Shown: positions 10,425 through 23,300, counted from the first letter of the stretch. The stretch is DNA of 64,000 nt from Atherinomorus stipes (GCA_023101725.1 JALJCO010013696.1:310001-374000); one strand, 5' to 3'. Program-made: numbers and translations. The notes: generated from the letters alone by a model not told the origin.

Positions 10425-12974
10425 GTTTGGACCGCGAGGACCGTATATTTACACTGTTATTTATGCCTGGATGATTCGCAATGCAGCCTCCCTCCACCTG
10501 GTGGCGCTAATTTGTCAGAGTTCAACAAACATGCAGAAGAAGACACTCAGCTAGCCGCTAGCCTGTAGCTAACGTTGTAAAGAATAATTAGAAGCTACAA
10601 CGCGCTCGTGTTTAGAGGAAAAACTATGACGCATACATGTTTAGAGGAAGCTATGACGCATGCGTGTAATTAGAGATGAAGCTACAACGCCTGCGTGTTT
10701 GGAGGTAAAGCTATGATGCGTGCGTGTTTGGAGGTAAAGCTATGATGCATGCGTGTTTGGAGGTAAAGCTATGATGCATGCGTGTTTGGAGGTAAAGCTA
10801 TGATGCATGCGTGTTTGGAGGTAAAGCTATGATGCATGCGTGTTTGGAGGTAAAGCTATGACGCATGCGTGTTTGGAGGTAAAGCTATGACGCATGCGTG
10901 TTTGGAAGTAAAGCTACGACGCATGCGTGTTTGGAGGTGAAGCTATGATGCATGCGTGTTTGGAGGTAAAGCTATGATGCATGCTTGTTTGGAGGTAAAG
11001 CTATGACGCATGCGTGTTTGGAGGTAAAGCTATGATGCATGCGTGTTTGGAGGTAAAGCTATGATGCATGCGTGTTTGGAGGTAAAGCTATGATGCATGC
11101 GTGTTTGGAGGTAAAGCTATGATGCATGCGTGTTTGGAGGTAAAGCTATGACGCATGCGTGTTTGGAGGTAAAGCTATGATGCATGCGTGTTTGGAGGTA
11201 AAGCTATGATGGATGCGTGTTTGGAGGTAATGCTATGACGCATGCGATGTTTGGAGGAGAAGCTATGATGCATGCGTGTTTGGAGGTAAAGCTATGATGG
11301 ATGCGTGTTTGGAGGTAATGCTATGATGCATGCGTGTTTGGAGGTAATGCTATGATGGATGCGTGTTTGGAGGTGAAGCTATGATGCATGCGTGTTTGGA
11401 GGTAAAGCTATGATGCATGCGTGTTTGGAGGTAAAGCTATGATGCATGCGTGTTTGGAGGTAAAGCTATGATGCATGCGTGTTTGGAGGTAAAGCTATGA
11501 CGCATGCTTGTTTGGAGGTAAAGCTATGACGCATGCGTGTTTGGAGGTAAAGCTATGACGCATGCGTGTTTGGAGGTAAAGCTATGACGCATGCGTGTTT
11601 GGAGGTAAAGCTATGACGCATGCGCGTTTGGAGGTAAAGCTATGATGCATGCGTGTTTGGAGGTAAAGCTATGATGCATGCGCGTTTGGAGGTAAAGCTA
11701 TGATGCATTCGTGTTTGAAGGTAAAGCTATGATGCATTCGTGTTTGGAGGTAAAGCTATGATGCATGCGTGTTTGGAGGTAAAGCTATGATGGATGCGTG
11801 TTTGGAGGTAAAGCTATGATGCATGCATGTTTGGAGGTAAAGCTATGACGCATGCATGTTTGGAGGTAAAGCTATGATGCATGCGTGTTTGGAGGTAAAG
11901 CTATGATGCATGCGTGTTTGGAGGTAAAGCTATGACGCATGCGTGTTTGGAGGTAAAGCTATGATGCATGCGTGTTTGGAGGTAAAGCTATGACGCATGC
12001 GTGTTTGGAGGTAAAGCTATGACGCATGCGTGTTTGGAGGTAAAGCTATGATGCATGCATTGTTTGGAGGTAAAGCTATGACGCATGCGTGTTTGGAGGT
12101 AAAGCTATGATGCATGCGTGTTTGGAGGTGAAGCTATGATGCATGCGTGTTTGGAGGTAAAGCTATGATGCATGCGTGTTTGGAGGTAAAGCTATGATGC
12201 ATGCGTGGAAGAAAAATAAATGGGGTCAGAGCTTAAAGATGGAACTGCGAAAATGGTGTTTCAAAATCGTACCATTCAAGGCTTGATAAAAAAAAAAAAG
12301 ATTGTTTACAGATACCTGAAATGCCGGCTTCGTATGGATGAGAGGCTGGTTTGGTGAGAAATTGGTGAATTTTGGCCACAGTTTGAATGCGTGTGGGCAG
12401 GACCTCAGAAAAAAGAGAGAAAATCAGCTGTTGAAGCAGATAAATGTCTGTTATGTTTGTAGTTCCTTAAAAAATTCTAAGAAAAGTTTAAATAAATAAA
12501 TTGTTGAATGAAACTTTGTGCTTTAATTTCCTGTCTAAACAAATAAAATCCAGGTTTTTACAGATTATTTAAACTGAGCCTTTTTATTTCCAATGTGATC
12601 TATTACTGCAGCATTTTATCTCTTTTTAAATCAGTTTCCATCAGTTTTTTCTGTTGTTCCTCTTTTTGTAGTAAAATGTTGTAGATTTTGTGTTTATAGC
12701 CTAATTTTGATTTGTTTTTGGAGGGGGCCGAATTTAATCCAAAAATTAACGGGGGAAAAAAAAGGGTTTTGGCCCTCAGAATATATTTTATATGATGTTA
12801 TTCATGTTTATCAGCCACATTTTACAGGTTCAGTCTGTTAAAGCAGCTGGATTTGCTTAAGTTATTAAAGAAATAAACCAGAAATGATTATTACACTGAT
12901 ACAGAGTTAAATATGAACCTGGACCAGTTTGGACTGGAAACTGGACCCATCATGAAAAAGGTGGAGAACTGCTG
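10425..12974. mobile_element. hAT-like non-autonomous element, copy 1, inflated by a minisatellite
   Basis: Matches the element at 32409-33638 on both sides of a 1.6-kb array. Left: GAGGACCGTATATTTACACT, CACCTGGTGGCGCTAAT, AGAAGACACTCAGCTAGC. Right: GAGAAAATCAGCTGTTGA, AACTTTGTGCTTTAATTTCC. The right end is GAAAAAGGTGGAGAACTGCTG, an hAT-type terminus. The left terminus seen in copy 2 was not recognised here. Confidence 0.75.
10600..12207. repeat. 29-bp minisatellite with a GCATG in every unit
   Basis: About 50 units of GTTTGGAGGTAAAGCTATGA followed by (T/C)GCATGCGT. Most units have TGCATG and the rest CGCATG. Point variants (GGATGCG, GCATTCG, AATGCTATG) recur in neighbouring units, as expected from slippage. 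It lies inside the hAT-like element just after CTAACGTTGTAAAGAA. Confidence 0.96.
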
Positions 12975-13854
12975 GTGTAGCAGATGTTTCCTTCGTTCTG
13001 TCTGAAGGTTTCACTCGTTCAGATGGTCGAACCTCAGATATTTTCTCTAGAAAATGAGCGAATGTTGTTTTGTGATGGTGTGTGTGTAAACATGAAGTGA
13101 GGATGAGGATGAGTGCGAGACTCCCTGGCACCAGACCCCCCCCATCTTCAAATGCAGCAGCAGCCTGGCTAAAATCAGAGCTGTTTACCTGCTAATAATA
13201 GAGAAACATCAACATGCTGGCAGCTCTCTAACCCCGTCCTCTCATCACCTAACCCCCCCACGCTCCGCTCTGAGCCGGGGGCGGGGCCACCAGGTGAGCG
13301 TGGTGGACTTTGTGCTGTTATAGAGCAGGGAGGAAGTTTCCGGAGCATTGCTCAGCCAGAGGTTATGGACCTGTTGGCTTGTTATTCCTGCTCTGGTCTC
13401 TGTCCACGCTCAGCCCCCCCCCATCCTAAAATACTGACACAGCTCCGCTATGGAAGCTGCATGGAGCAGCTTTCATTTCTATTCTGATTAGCTGGTGATG
13501 ATCTGAGGAGGAATAGCGGGTGGATATGCAGATCTGCAGAGCTGCACGTTCAATCTCGTCTCATTGTTGAGCAGTCGGAGCCACTTTCACGCCTCTGAGA
13601 GGCCTGAAATGATAAATGTCCGGAGCAGGTTAATCAGTGACACGATGGTGGGAGGAGGGCAGGAAAACCCCTCATAGATGTACCTGAACGATGATGTCAG
13701 ACTGGACTACATCACTGCTGCAGCTCAGATACTGGACCCCGTCCACGACCAGAACCTGATGGATCTGTCTTTACATTTATATGTTTTGATGGAGTTAATC
13801 TATTTCTGTGGGTGGAGGCTAGGGGTGGAACAATCTATAGCAATACATCCACAT
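12975..13854. other. unique sequence in the nhej1 intron, candidate conserved non-coding region
   Basis: About 880 bp of ordinary composition with no repeats. Stretches such as ATTCTGATTAGCTGGTGATG and TGATAAATGTCCGGAGCAGG at 13480-13640 contain homeobox-like TAAT/ATTA cores. No exon with proper splice sites was found. Regulatory function is only inferred from position. Confidence 0.35.
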
Positions 13855-14635
13855 ACACACACCGGCCACTTTATTAGGTACACCTGTCCAACTGCTCATT
13901 GACGCAAATTTCTAATCAGCCAATCACATGGCAGCAACTCAATGCATGTAGGCATGTAGGCATGTAGGCATGGTGAAGACGATCTGCTGCAGTTCAAACC
14001 AGCATCAGAATGAGGAAGAACGGTGATTTACGTGACTTTGAACGTGGCATGGTTGTTGGTCTGAGTATTTTAGAAACTGCTGATCTACTGGGATTTTCCT
14101 GAACAACCATCTCTAGGGTTTACAGAGAATGGTTCCAGAAAGAGAAAATATCCAGTGAGCAGCAGTTCTGTGGGTAGTGGTGAGAGGTAGAGGAGAATGG
14201 CAGACTGGTTCAGCTGATAGAAAGGCAACAGTAACTAAATAAGCACTTGTTAGCCGAAGCTGAGAGGCATTTTGAATGCACAACACATCCAACCTGGAAG
14301 AGATGGGCTACAGCAGCAGAAGACCACACCGGGTGCCGCTTGTAGCTAAGAACAGGAAACTGAAGCTACAATTCACACAGACTCACAACATTGGACAATA
14401 GAAGATGGACAAATGTTGCCTTGTCTGATGGTCTCCATTCTGCTAAATTAGATGTGGCTAGAATTTGGTGTAGCACATGAGATGGATCCATCCTGCCTTG
14501 TATAATGGTTAGCTTGGTGGTGGTGGTGTGATGGTGTGGGAGAGATTTTTTAGTAAATGTGGCGGTTTAACCACCACAGCCTACCTGGTATGTTGCTGCC
14601 ATGTCCATCCCTTTATGCACAGGTAGATCCTCTGA
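13855..14635 (+). pseudogene. Tc1/mariner-like transposase fossil
   Basis: Starts with the familiar fish terminus CGGCCACTTTATTAGGTACA. The + strand reads MRKNGDLRDFERGMVVGLSI, then ETADLLGFS, TTISRVYREWFQKEK and later RWTNVALSDG (the region of the first catalytic Asp) and VMVWER-like WCGRDF, but across stops and frameshifts. The right end was not identified; the 3' part runs into a young-looking array. Confidence 0.7.
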
Positions 14636-14639
14636 TGCT

Positions 14640-14998
14640 GCTTCAGAGGAGACGCAATGTATAAAGATGACATATCAGAGGATAATGACAGATAAGGATT
14701 GAGGATAACGTCAGAGAAAGATGACATCATCAGAGGAGACATACAGATAAAGATGACATATCAGAGGAGAACGCGCAGTATAAAGATGACATCATCAGAG
14801 GAGAACGCGCAGTATAAAGATGCAATCAGAGGACACGCGCAGATAAAGATGCAATCAGAGGAGAGCGCAGATAAGATGACATATAGAGGACAACGCGCAG
14901 TATAAAGATGCTACAGAGGACAGGAGTATAAAGATGCAATCAGAGGACAGGCGCAGTATAAAGATGAATTCAGAGGAGACGGCAGATAAGTGAACAGA
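14640..14998. repeat. about 30-37 bp minisatellite, AAAGATGACAT-CAGAGGA
   Basis: About ten degraded units of (A)TAAAGATGACATCATCAGAG and GAGAACGCGCAGTA with many small deletions. Confidence 0.85.
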
Positions 14999-15059
14999 GG
15001 GGGTATTGAGTTTTGCTGGTTTGGAGCGTGGTTAGTCTAAATGTTCTCAAGACAGATTA

Positions 15060-15520
15060 TAAAAGAGGGAGGGTGGGGGAGGTTCTAAGGAGGGGGGGGA
15101 GGTTCTAAGGATGGGGGAGGGAGCTTCTAAGGAGGGTGGAAGGGAGCTTCTATAGGAGGGTGGAGGGAGTTCTAAGGAGGGGGAAGGGAGGTTCTAAGGA
15201 TGGGGGAAGGGAGGTTCAGGAGTGGGGAGGGAGGTTTAGGAGGGGGAGGGAGCTTCTAAGGAGGGGGAGGGAGTTCTAATGGAGGGGGAAGGGAGGTTCT
15301 AAGGATGCGGTGGAGGGAGTTCTAATGGATGTGGGGAAGGGAGTTCTAAGGAGGGTGGAAGGGAGGTTTAGGAGGGGGAAGGGAGGTTCTAGGATGGGTG
15401 GAGGGAGGTTCTAAGGAGGGTGGAAAGGAGGTTCTATAGGATGTGGTGGTTGGGAGGTTCTATATGGATGTGGTGGAAAGGAGGTTCTATATGAATGTGG
15501 TGGAAGGGAGTTCAAGGTGG
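15060..15520. repeat. G-rich minisatellite, unit about 21-24 bp
   Basis: About twenty units of GGAGGGGGAAGGGAGGTTCT plus AA, with GGATGTGG variants at the right end. Confidence 0.9.
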
Positions 15521-16440
15521 AAGGGGGTAGAATATGGAGAAAATGGGAAGTAGAACGGAATTATGACACAAGGTTGAGGAGTTGAAGGTGAAAGGGTAAC
15601 GGTCTGAGGTGTACGTGAGTGGTGAGGTGGGGGTGATGGATGCTTGACACTTCTAGGTGGGGTGTAGAATATATGGGAGATGGCACGTACCGGGAGGGGC
15701 GAAGACCGAGGAGGAGGAGCTAACCTGGGTGTACCTGACACAGACTGTGCACGACAACCCAACAATTAGCTTGTTCTTATCAGTCTGGCAAAGAGCAAAC
15801 CTTTTATGCTAAAATGCAGTTCATGTTTATACATAATTAGATGAAACGTGTACTCAGGTCCTACGACAATAAAAGCAAGCAGTAAAAGATCAGAATAAGT
15901 CAAAGAAACAAACCATACTGTCAACGCAAACATGTAAAATCACGGTGGGTTGATCATCAGTCAGACAGCGTAACTTAAAGAGCTATTCAAGTCATCGACT
16001 AAAAATTCCTGTATTTTGTCATACTGCAGGATTAGAAGAAATTGCAGTGTCTGTTTTTTACAATAATGCGCAGCCTTAATATCGATACATTGATATAGAT
16101 CCATGTATCCAAAATCACAAAACCAGCTAAAAATCAATATTCGACTTGCTTTTATTTTGAAAACGGCTTTATTTTGAAGTTCCTCTGAGACACCATTTGC
16201 CACCTGAGTGGGGATTCTCAGTCGATGTTTTTAAAAAGTCCTTGTTTGTAGCTGGGCAGTGGATAGATATGACACCGGGAGATTGTCCTCCATATGCGCT
16301 TTCTGTAGGAGCTGCAGTTACGTCTTTAACATGACGGTAACCTTGTTTTTACTTGTAGTAATAGGGGATTATCACGCTTACCGGAACTTCCTGGTATTTG
16401 GACACTTCCTCTTCCGGGCCATGTTAACGACAGCCGTTCC
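15521..16440. other. no gene recognised
   Basis: The first 200 bp keep a GA-rich bias. 15760-16240 is AT-rich and unique-looking. A short frame at 16259-16483 (MDRYDTGRL...) has no recognised family and no splice context. Confidence 0.4.
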
Positions 16441-17015
16441 TGCTCTGTTATACTGTTTAAATCGGATAAACTCCAAACATACTTAAGTTTTCATTCTAGA
16501 CTGAAGTGATACTGGATCAAAAGCTGGATCAAAGCGATCGATTCGCCGCGGTGAAGGGCCGAACTTTATAATAAAACACATGTTTGTTTGTCGCCGGTGG
16601 GGCACAACACCGGCACTTCACAGCATGCTAGCATTAGCCAGCTAGCGTTTACTGACGTGCTTAACATTGTGCGTCTTAAAACACACAAACATCTGAAAAT
16701 CGGGTCTGTACCCCCCCGTTTCCAGTGGAACAACTGGGGACTGCCAAGAAAGGAGACGCTTTCAGATGCTTGTGTGTTTTCAGCCGCACAAAGTTAGGCA
16801 CGTCATCGAGCTGGCTAATGCTAACCTGCTAACAATAGTCCGCCAGCTACTACTCTGTTAAACTTTGTTAATCGGATAAACGCCAATGCCAAGTTTTCAT
16901 TCTAGACTGAAGTGATGCTGAGGAAGAAGTGGATCAAAACGACCGATTCGCCGCGGTGAAGGACCGAACTTTATAATAAAACGACACACGTTTGTTTGTA
17001 GCCGGCAGGCTATAC
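16440..17015. repeat. imperfect tandem duplication around a fold-back
   Basis: AAGTTTTCATTCTAGACTGA, CGATTCGCCGCGGTGAAGG and CCGAACTTTATAATAAAAC occur at both 16490-16590 and 16890-16985, about 405 bp apart. Between them, 16620-16840 is an inverted repeat (AAAACACACAAACATCTGAA with CAGATGCTTGTGTGTTTTC; TAGCATTAGCCAGCT with AGCTGGCTAATGCTA). Confidence 0.7.
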
Positions 17016-17030
17016 AGTCGTGTTAGCAGG

Positions 17031-19440
17031 TTACCCTCCTTCCTCTCCTTCCTCTCCTTCCTCTCCTTCCTCTCCTACCTCTCCTTCCTCTCCTTCCTCT
17101 CCTTCCTCTCCTTCCTCTCCTACCTCTCCTTCCTCTCCTTCCTCTCCTTCCTCTCCTTCCTCTCCTACCTCTCCTTCCTCTCCTTCCTCTCCTTCCTCTC
17201 CTTCCTCTCCTACCTCTCCTTCCTCTCCTACCTCTCCTTCCTCTCCTTCCTCTCCTTCCTCTCCTACCTCTCCTTCCTCTCCTTCCTCTCCTTCCTCTCC
17301 TACCTCTCCTACCTCTCCTTCCTCTCCTTCCTCTCCTTCCTCTCCTACCTCTCCTTCCTCTCCTTCCTCTCCTACCTCTCCTTCCTCTCCTACCTCTCCT
17401 TCCTCTCCCTCCTCTCCTTCCTCTCCTTCCTCTCCTTCCTCTCCTATCTCTCCTACCTCTCCTTCCTCTCCTTCCTCTCCTACCTCTCCTTCCTCTCCTT
17501 CCTCTCCTTCCTCTCCTTCCTCTCCTACCTCTCCTTCCTCTCCTTCCTCTCCTACCTCTCCTTCCTCTCCTTCCTCTCCTACCTCTCCTTCCTCTCCTTC
17601 CTCTCCTTCCTCTCCTACCTCTCCTTCCTCTCCTTCCTCTCCTTCCTCTCCTTCCTCTCCTACCTCTCCTTCCTCTCCTTCCTCTCCTTCCTCTCCTACC
17701 TCTACTTCCTCTCCTACCTCTCTCTTCCTCTCCTTCCTCTCCTTCCTCTCCTACCTCTCCTACCTCTCCTTCCTCTCCTTCCTCTCCTTCCTCTCCTTCC
17801 TCTCCTTCCTCTCCTACCTCTCCTTCCTCTCCTTCCTCTCCTTCCTCTCCTACCTCTCCTTCCTCTCCTTCCTCTCCTTTCTCTCCTACCTCTCCTTCCT
17901 CTCCTTCCTCTCCTTCCTCTCCTTCCTCTCCTTCCTCTCCTTCCTCTCCTTCCTCTCCTTCCTCTCCTACCTCTCCTTCCTCTCCTTCCTCTCCTTCCTC
18001 TCCTTCCTCTCCTACCTCTCCTTCCTCTCCTACCTCTCCTTTCTCTCCTACCTCTCCTTCCTCTTCTACCTCTACTTCCTCTCCTACCTCTCTCTTCCTC
18101 TCCTTCCTCTCCTTCATCTCCTACCTCTCCTTCCTCTCCTTCCTCTCCTACCTCTCCTTCCTCTCCTTCCTCTCCTTCCTCTCCTTCCTCTCCTTCCTCT
18201 CCTTCCTCTCCTACCTCTCCTTCCTCTCCTTCCTCTCCTACCTGTCCTACCTCTCCTTCCTCTCCTTCCTCTCCTTCCTCTCCTACCTCTCCTTCCTCTC
18301 CTACCTCTACTGCCTCTTCTACCTCTCTCTTCCTCTCCTTCCTCTTCTTCCTCTCCTTCCTCTCCTTCCTCTCCTTCCTCTCCTTCCTCTCCTTCCTCTC
18401 CTACCTCTCCTTCCTCTCCTACCTCTCCTTTCTCTCCTACCTCTCCTTCCCCTCCTTCCTCTCCTTCCTCTCCTACCTCTCCTTCCTCTCCTTCCTCTCC
18501 TTCCTCTCCTACCTCTCCTTCCTCTCCTTCCTCTCCTTTCTCTCCTACCTCTCCTTCCTCTCCTTCCTCTCCTTCCTCTCCTTCCTCTCCTTCCTCTCCT
18601 ACCTCTCCTTCCTCTTCTACCTCTACTTCCTCTCCTACCTCTCTCTTCCTCTCCTTCCTCTCCTTCATCTCCTTCCTCTCCTACCTCTCCTACCTCTCCT
18701 TCCTCTCCTTTCTCTCCTTCCTCTCCTACCTCTCTTTCCTCTCCTTCCTCTCCTTCCTCTCCTTCCTCTCCTACCTCTCCTTCCTCTCCTTCCTCTCCTT
18801 CCTTTCCTACCTCTCTTTCCTCTCCTTCCTCTCCTACCTCTCCTTCCTCTCCTTCCTCTCCTACCTCTCCTTCCTCTTCTTCCTCTTCTTCCTCTCCTTC
18901 CTCTTCTACCTCTCCTTCCTCTCCTTCCTCTCCTTCCTCTCCTACCTCTCCTTCCTCTCCTTTCTCTCCTTCCTCTCCTACCTCTCTTTCCTCTCCTTCC
19001 TCTCCTACCTCTCCTACCTCTCTTTCCTCTCCTTCCTCTCCTTTCTCTCCTTCCTCTCCTACCTCTCTTTCCTCTCCTTCCTCTCCTACCTCTCCTTCCT
19101 CTCCTTCCTCTCCTACCTCTCCTTCCTCTCCTTCCTCTCCTTCCTCTCCTTCCTCTCCTTCCTCTCCTTTCTCTCCTTCCTCTCCTTCCTCTCTTTCCTC
19201 TCCTTCCTCTCCTACCTCTCCTTCCTCTCCTTCCTCTCCTTCCTCTCCTACCTCTCCTTCCTCTCCTTTCTCTCCTTCCTCTTCTTCCTCTTCTTCCTCT
19301 CCTTCCTCTTCTACCTCTCCTTCCTCTCCTTCCTCTCCTTCCTCTCCTTCCTCTCCTTCCTCTCCTTCCTCTCCTTCCTCTCCTTCCTCTCTTCCTCTCC
19401 TTCCTCTCCTTCCTCTCCTTCCTCTCCTTCCTCTCCTTCC
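17031..19440. repeat. 2.4-kb pure-pyrimidine 9-bp satellite CTTCCTCTC
   Basis: About 265 units of CTTCCTCTC and its CTACCTCTC variant, with higher-order clusters (ACCTCTACTTCCTCTCCTAC at 17700, 18070, 18305 and 18620). The unit is a multiple of three, so all frames stay open for up to 827 codons; these frames are not genes. Confidence 0.98.
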
Positions 19441-19554
19441 TTGGCAGTCAGACTATCAGATGATCGGCTGATTCGGTGCTTCAGGCCGAATTCAACACAT
19501 TGAGCTCAACGTTTCACATCAATGAAGAAACGAGAGATGCTCGCAGCACGAGAG

Positions 19555-20080
19555 AGGAGAAGGAGGAGAAGGAATAAAAGGAGAAGGAGGGGGAGGAGAG
19601 GAGGAGCAGGAGAAAGAGGAGGAGAAAGAGGAGGAGTAGGAGGAGATAAGGAGCAGGAGGAGAAAGAGGAGCAGGAATAGGAGGAGAAGGAGCAGGAGGA
19701 GAAAGAGGAGAAGGAGGAGAGGAGGAGAAATAGGAGGAGGAGGAGGGGTAGAAAGAGGAGCAGGAATAGGAGGAGAGGGAGGAGGAGAGGAGGAGAAAGA
19801 GGAGGAGTAGGAGGAGATAAGGAGCAGGAGGAGAAAGAGGAGCAGGAATAGGAGGAGAAGGAGCAGGAGGAGAAAGGAGGAGGGGAGAGAGGAGCAGGAG
19901 AAAGAGGAGGAGGAGGAGTGGGAGAAAGAGGAGCAGGAATAGGAGGAGAGGGAGGAGGAGAAAGAGGAGAAGGAGAAGGAGGGGGAGGAGAGGAGGAGCA
20001 GGAGAAAGAGGAGAGGGAGAAGGAGCAGGAGGAGAAAGAGGAGCAGGAGAAGGATGGGGAGGAGGAAGGGCTGTAGGAGG
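19555..20080. repeat. GA-rich low-complexity array
   Basis: Runs of GGAGGAG, AAAGAGGAGCAGGAATAGG and AAGGAGCAGGAGGAGAAAG repeated irregularly. The + strand switches from pyrimidine (preceding array) to purine over about 110 bp. Confidence 0.9.
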
Positions 20081-20324
20081 AGAGAATAAGCGTGGCTTTC
20101 ATTGGTGTGTGTGTCAGCGCCGCTTCACCACAGCTCACGTTTATTTTTACGATATTTAAACAAACAAATAACAGAAATGAATCGATGTGAAAGCTGGGAA
20201 GCTGAGCGGAGACCACCGTCCTGCTGGTCAATATTTGACCTGCTAATTTAGACAGTTTGTCCTCTCCATCAGGGGGGAGGAGAGGAGAGGGAGGTGTTCT
20301 ACACGTCAGCCATTACTGCTGGTT
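20081..20324. other. unique spacer between two arrays
   Basis: Contains GACAGTTTGTCCTCTCCATCAG, which resembles a splice acceptor, followed by GA-rich DNA. No XLF-like translation could be supported after it. Confidence 0.35.
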
Positions 20325-23300
20325 CTGCTCCATCACTCCTCCATCACTCCTCCATCACACCTCCATCTCTACTCCATCACACCTTCATCTCTCCTCCATC
20401 ACTCCTCTATCACTCTTCCATCACTCCTCCATCACACCTCCATCTCTACTCCATCACTCCTCCATCACTCCTCCATCACCCCTCCGTCTCTCCTTCATCA
20501 CTCCTCCATCACCCCTCCATCACTCCTCCATCACACCTCCATCTCTACTCCATCACTCCTCCATCTCTACTCCATCACTCCTCTATCACACCTCCATCTC
20601 TACTCCATCTCTACTCCATCACCCCTCCATCACTCCTCCATCACTCCTCCATCACACCTCCATCTCTACTCCATCTCTCCTCCATCACTACTCCATCACA
20701 CCTCCATCACCCCTCCATCTCTACTCCATCACTCCTCCATCACTCCTCCATCACACCTCCATCTCTACTCCATCACTCCTCCATCAGACCTCCATCACTC
20801 CTCCATCACACCTCCATCTCTACTCCATCACTCCTCCATCACTCCTCCATCACACCTCCATCTCTACTCCATCACTCCTCCATCACTCCCTCCATCACAC
20901 CTCCATCTCTACTCCATTTCACCTCCATCACTCCTCCATCACACCTCCATCTCTACTCCATCTCAACTCCATCACCCCTCCATCACTCCTCCATCTCTAC
21001 TCCATCATTCCTCCATCACACCTCCATAACACCTCCATCACTCCTCCATCACACCTCCATCTCTACTCCATCACTCCTCCATCACTCCTCCATCTCTACT
21101 CCATCACTCCTCCATCTCTACTCCATCACTCCTCCATCACACCTCCATCTCTACTCCATCTCTACTCCATCACTCCTCCATCACCCCTCCATCACACCTC
21201 CATCTCTACTCCATCACTCCTCCATCACCCCTCCATCACTCCTCCATCACACCTCCATCTCTACTCCATCTCTACTCCATCACTCCTCCATCACACCTCC
21301 ATCATTCCTCCATCACACCTCCATCTCTACTCCATCACTCCTCCATCACACCTCCATCACTCCTCCATCACACCTCCATCTCTACTCCATCACTCCTCCA
21401 TCTCTACTCCATCACTCCTCTATCACACCTCCATCTCTACTCCATCTCTACTCCATCACCCCTCCATCACTCCTCCATCACACCTCCATCTCTACTCCAT
21501 CTCTACTCCATCACTCCTCCATCACTACTCCATCACACCTCCATCACCCCTCCATCTCTACTCCATCACTCCTCCATCACTCCTCCATCACACCTCCATC
21601 TCTACTCCATCACTCCTCCATCACACCTCCATCACTCCTCCATCACACCTCCATCTCTACTCCATCACTCCTCCATCACTCCTCCATCACACCTCCATCT
21701 CTACTCCATCACTCCTCCATCACTCCCCTCCATCTCTACTCCATCACTCCTCCATCACTCCTCCATCTCTACTCCATCACTCCTCCATCACACCTCCATC
21801 TCTACTCCATCTCTACTCCATCACTCCTCCATCACCCCTCCATCACACCTCCATCTCTACTCCATCACTCCTCCATCACCCCTCCATCACTCCTCCATCA
21901 CACCTCCATCTCTACTCCATCACTCCTCCATCACACCTCCATCATTCCTCCATTACACCTCCATCTCTACTCCATCACTCCTCCATCACACCTCCATCAC
22001 TCCTCCATCACACCTCCATCTCTACTCCATCACTCCTCCATCACCCCTCCATCACTCCTCCATCTCTACTCCATCTCTACTCCATCACACCTCCATCACA
22101 CCTCCATCTCTACTCCATCACTCCTCCATCACTCCTCCATCTCTACTCCATCACTCCTCCATCACTCCTCTATCACACCTCTATCACACCTCCATCACTC
22201 CTCCATCACTCCTCCATCACACCTCCATCTCTACTCCATCACTTCTCCATCACTCCTCCATCACTCCTCCATCTGTACTCCATCACTCCTCCATCACTCC
22301 TCCATCACACCTCCATCACTCCTCCATCACCCCTCCATCTCTACTCCATCACTCCTCCATCTCTACTCCATCTCTCCTTTATCACCCCTCCATCTCTACT
22401 CCATCACCCCTCCATCTCTACTCCATCACTCCTCCATCTCTACTCCATCTCTCCTTCATCACTCCTCCATCACCCCTCCATCTCTGCTCCATCACCCCTT
22501 CATCTCTACTCCATCACACCTCCATCACCCCTCCATCTCTACTCCATCACTCCTCCATCTCTACTCTTTCTCTCCTTAATCACTCCTCCATCACCCCTCC
22601 ATCTCTGCTCCATCACCCCTCCATCTCTACTCCATCACACCTCCATCACTCCTCCATCTCTACTCCATCACACCTCATCACTCCCTCCATCTCTACTCCA
22701 TCACCCCTCCATCACCCACTCCATCACTCCCTCCATCTCTACTCCATCACTCCTCCATCACCCCTCCATCTCTACTCCATCACACCTCCATCACTCCTCC
22801 ATCTCTACACCATCACCCCTCCATCACTCCTCAATCTCTACTCCATCACTCCTCCATCACTCCTCCATCTCTACTCCATCACTCCTCCATCTCTCCCTCC
22901 ATCTCAACTCCATCACTCCTCCATCTCTCCTTCATCACTCCTCCATCACCCCTCCATCTCTACTCCATCACTCCTCCATCACTCCTCCATCTCTACTCCA
23001 TCACCCCTCCATCACTCCTCCATCTCTACTCCATCACTCCTCCATTTCTACTCCATCACTCCTCCATCACTCCCTCCATCTCTCCTTCATCACTCCTCCA
23101 TCACCCCTCCATCTCTACTCCATCACTCCTCCATCTCTCCTTCATCACTCCTCCATCACCCCTCCATCTCTACTCCATCACACCTCCATCTTTTTCTCCA
23201 TCACCCCTCAATCACTCCTTCATCACTCCTCCATCACCCCTCCATCTCTCCTTCATCACTCCTCCATCACCCCTCCATCTCTACTCCATCACCCCTCCAT

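Noticed and set aside
17020..19503. Overlapping frames of 823-827 codons (Ser/Pro, Leu/Pro and Phe/Leu/Ser rich)
   Set aside because: Pure products of a stop-free 9-bp repeat; all three frames are open and none has gene context.
20270..20345. Possible XLF exon reading ..HYCWFCSITPPSLL after an acceptor-like CTCTCCATCAG
   Set aside because: Slight resemblance to the XLF 'PFYW.FHC' region, but the alignment needs a gap, the next residues are array translation, and no donor follows.
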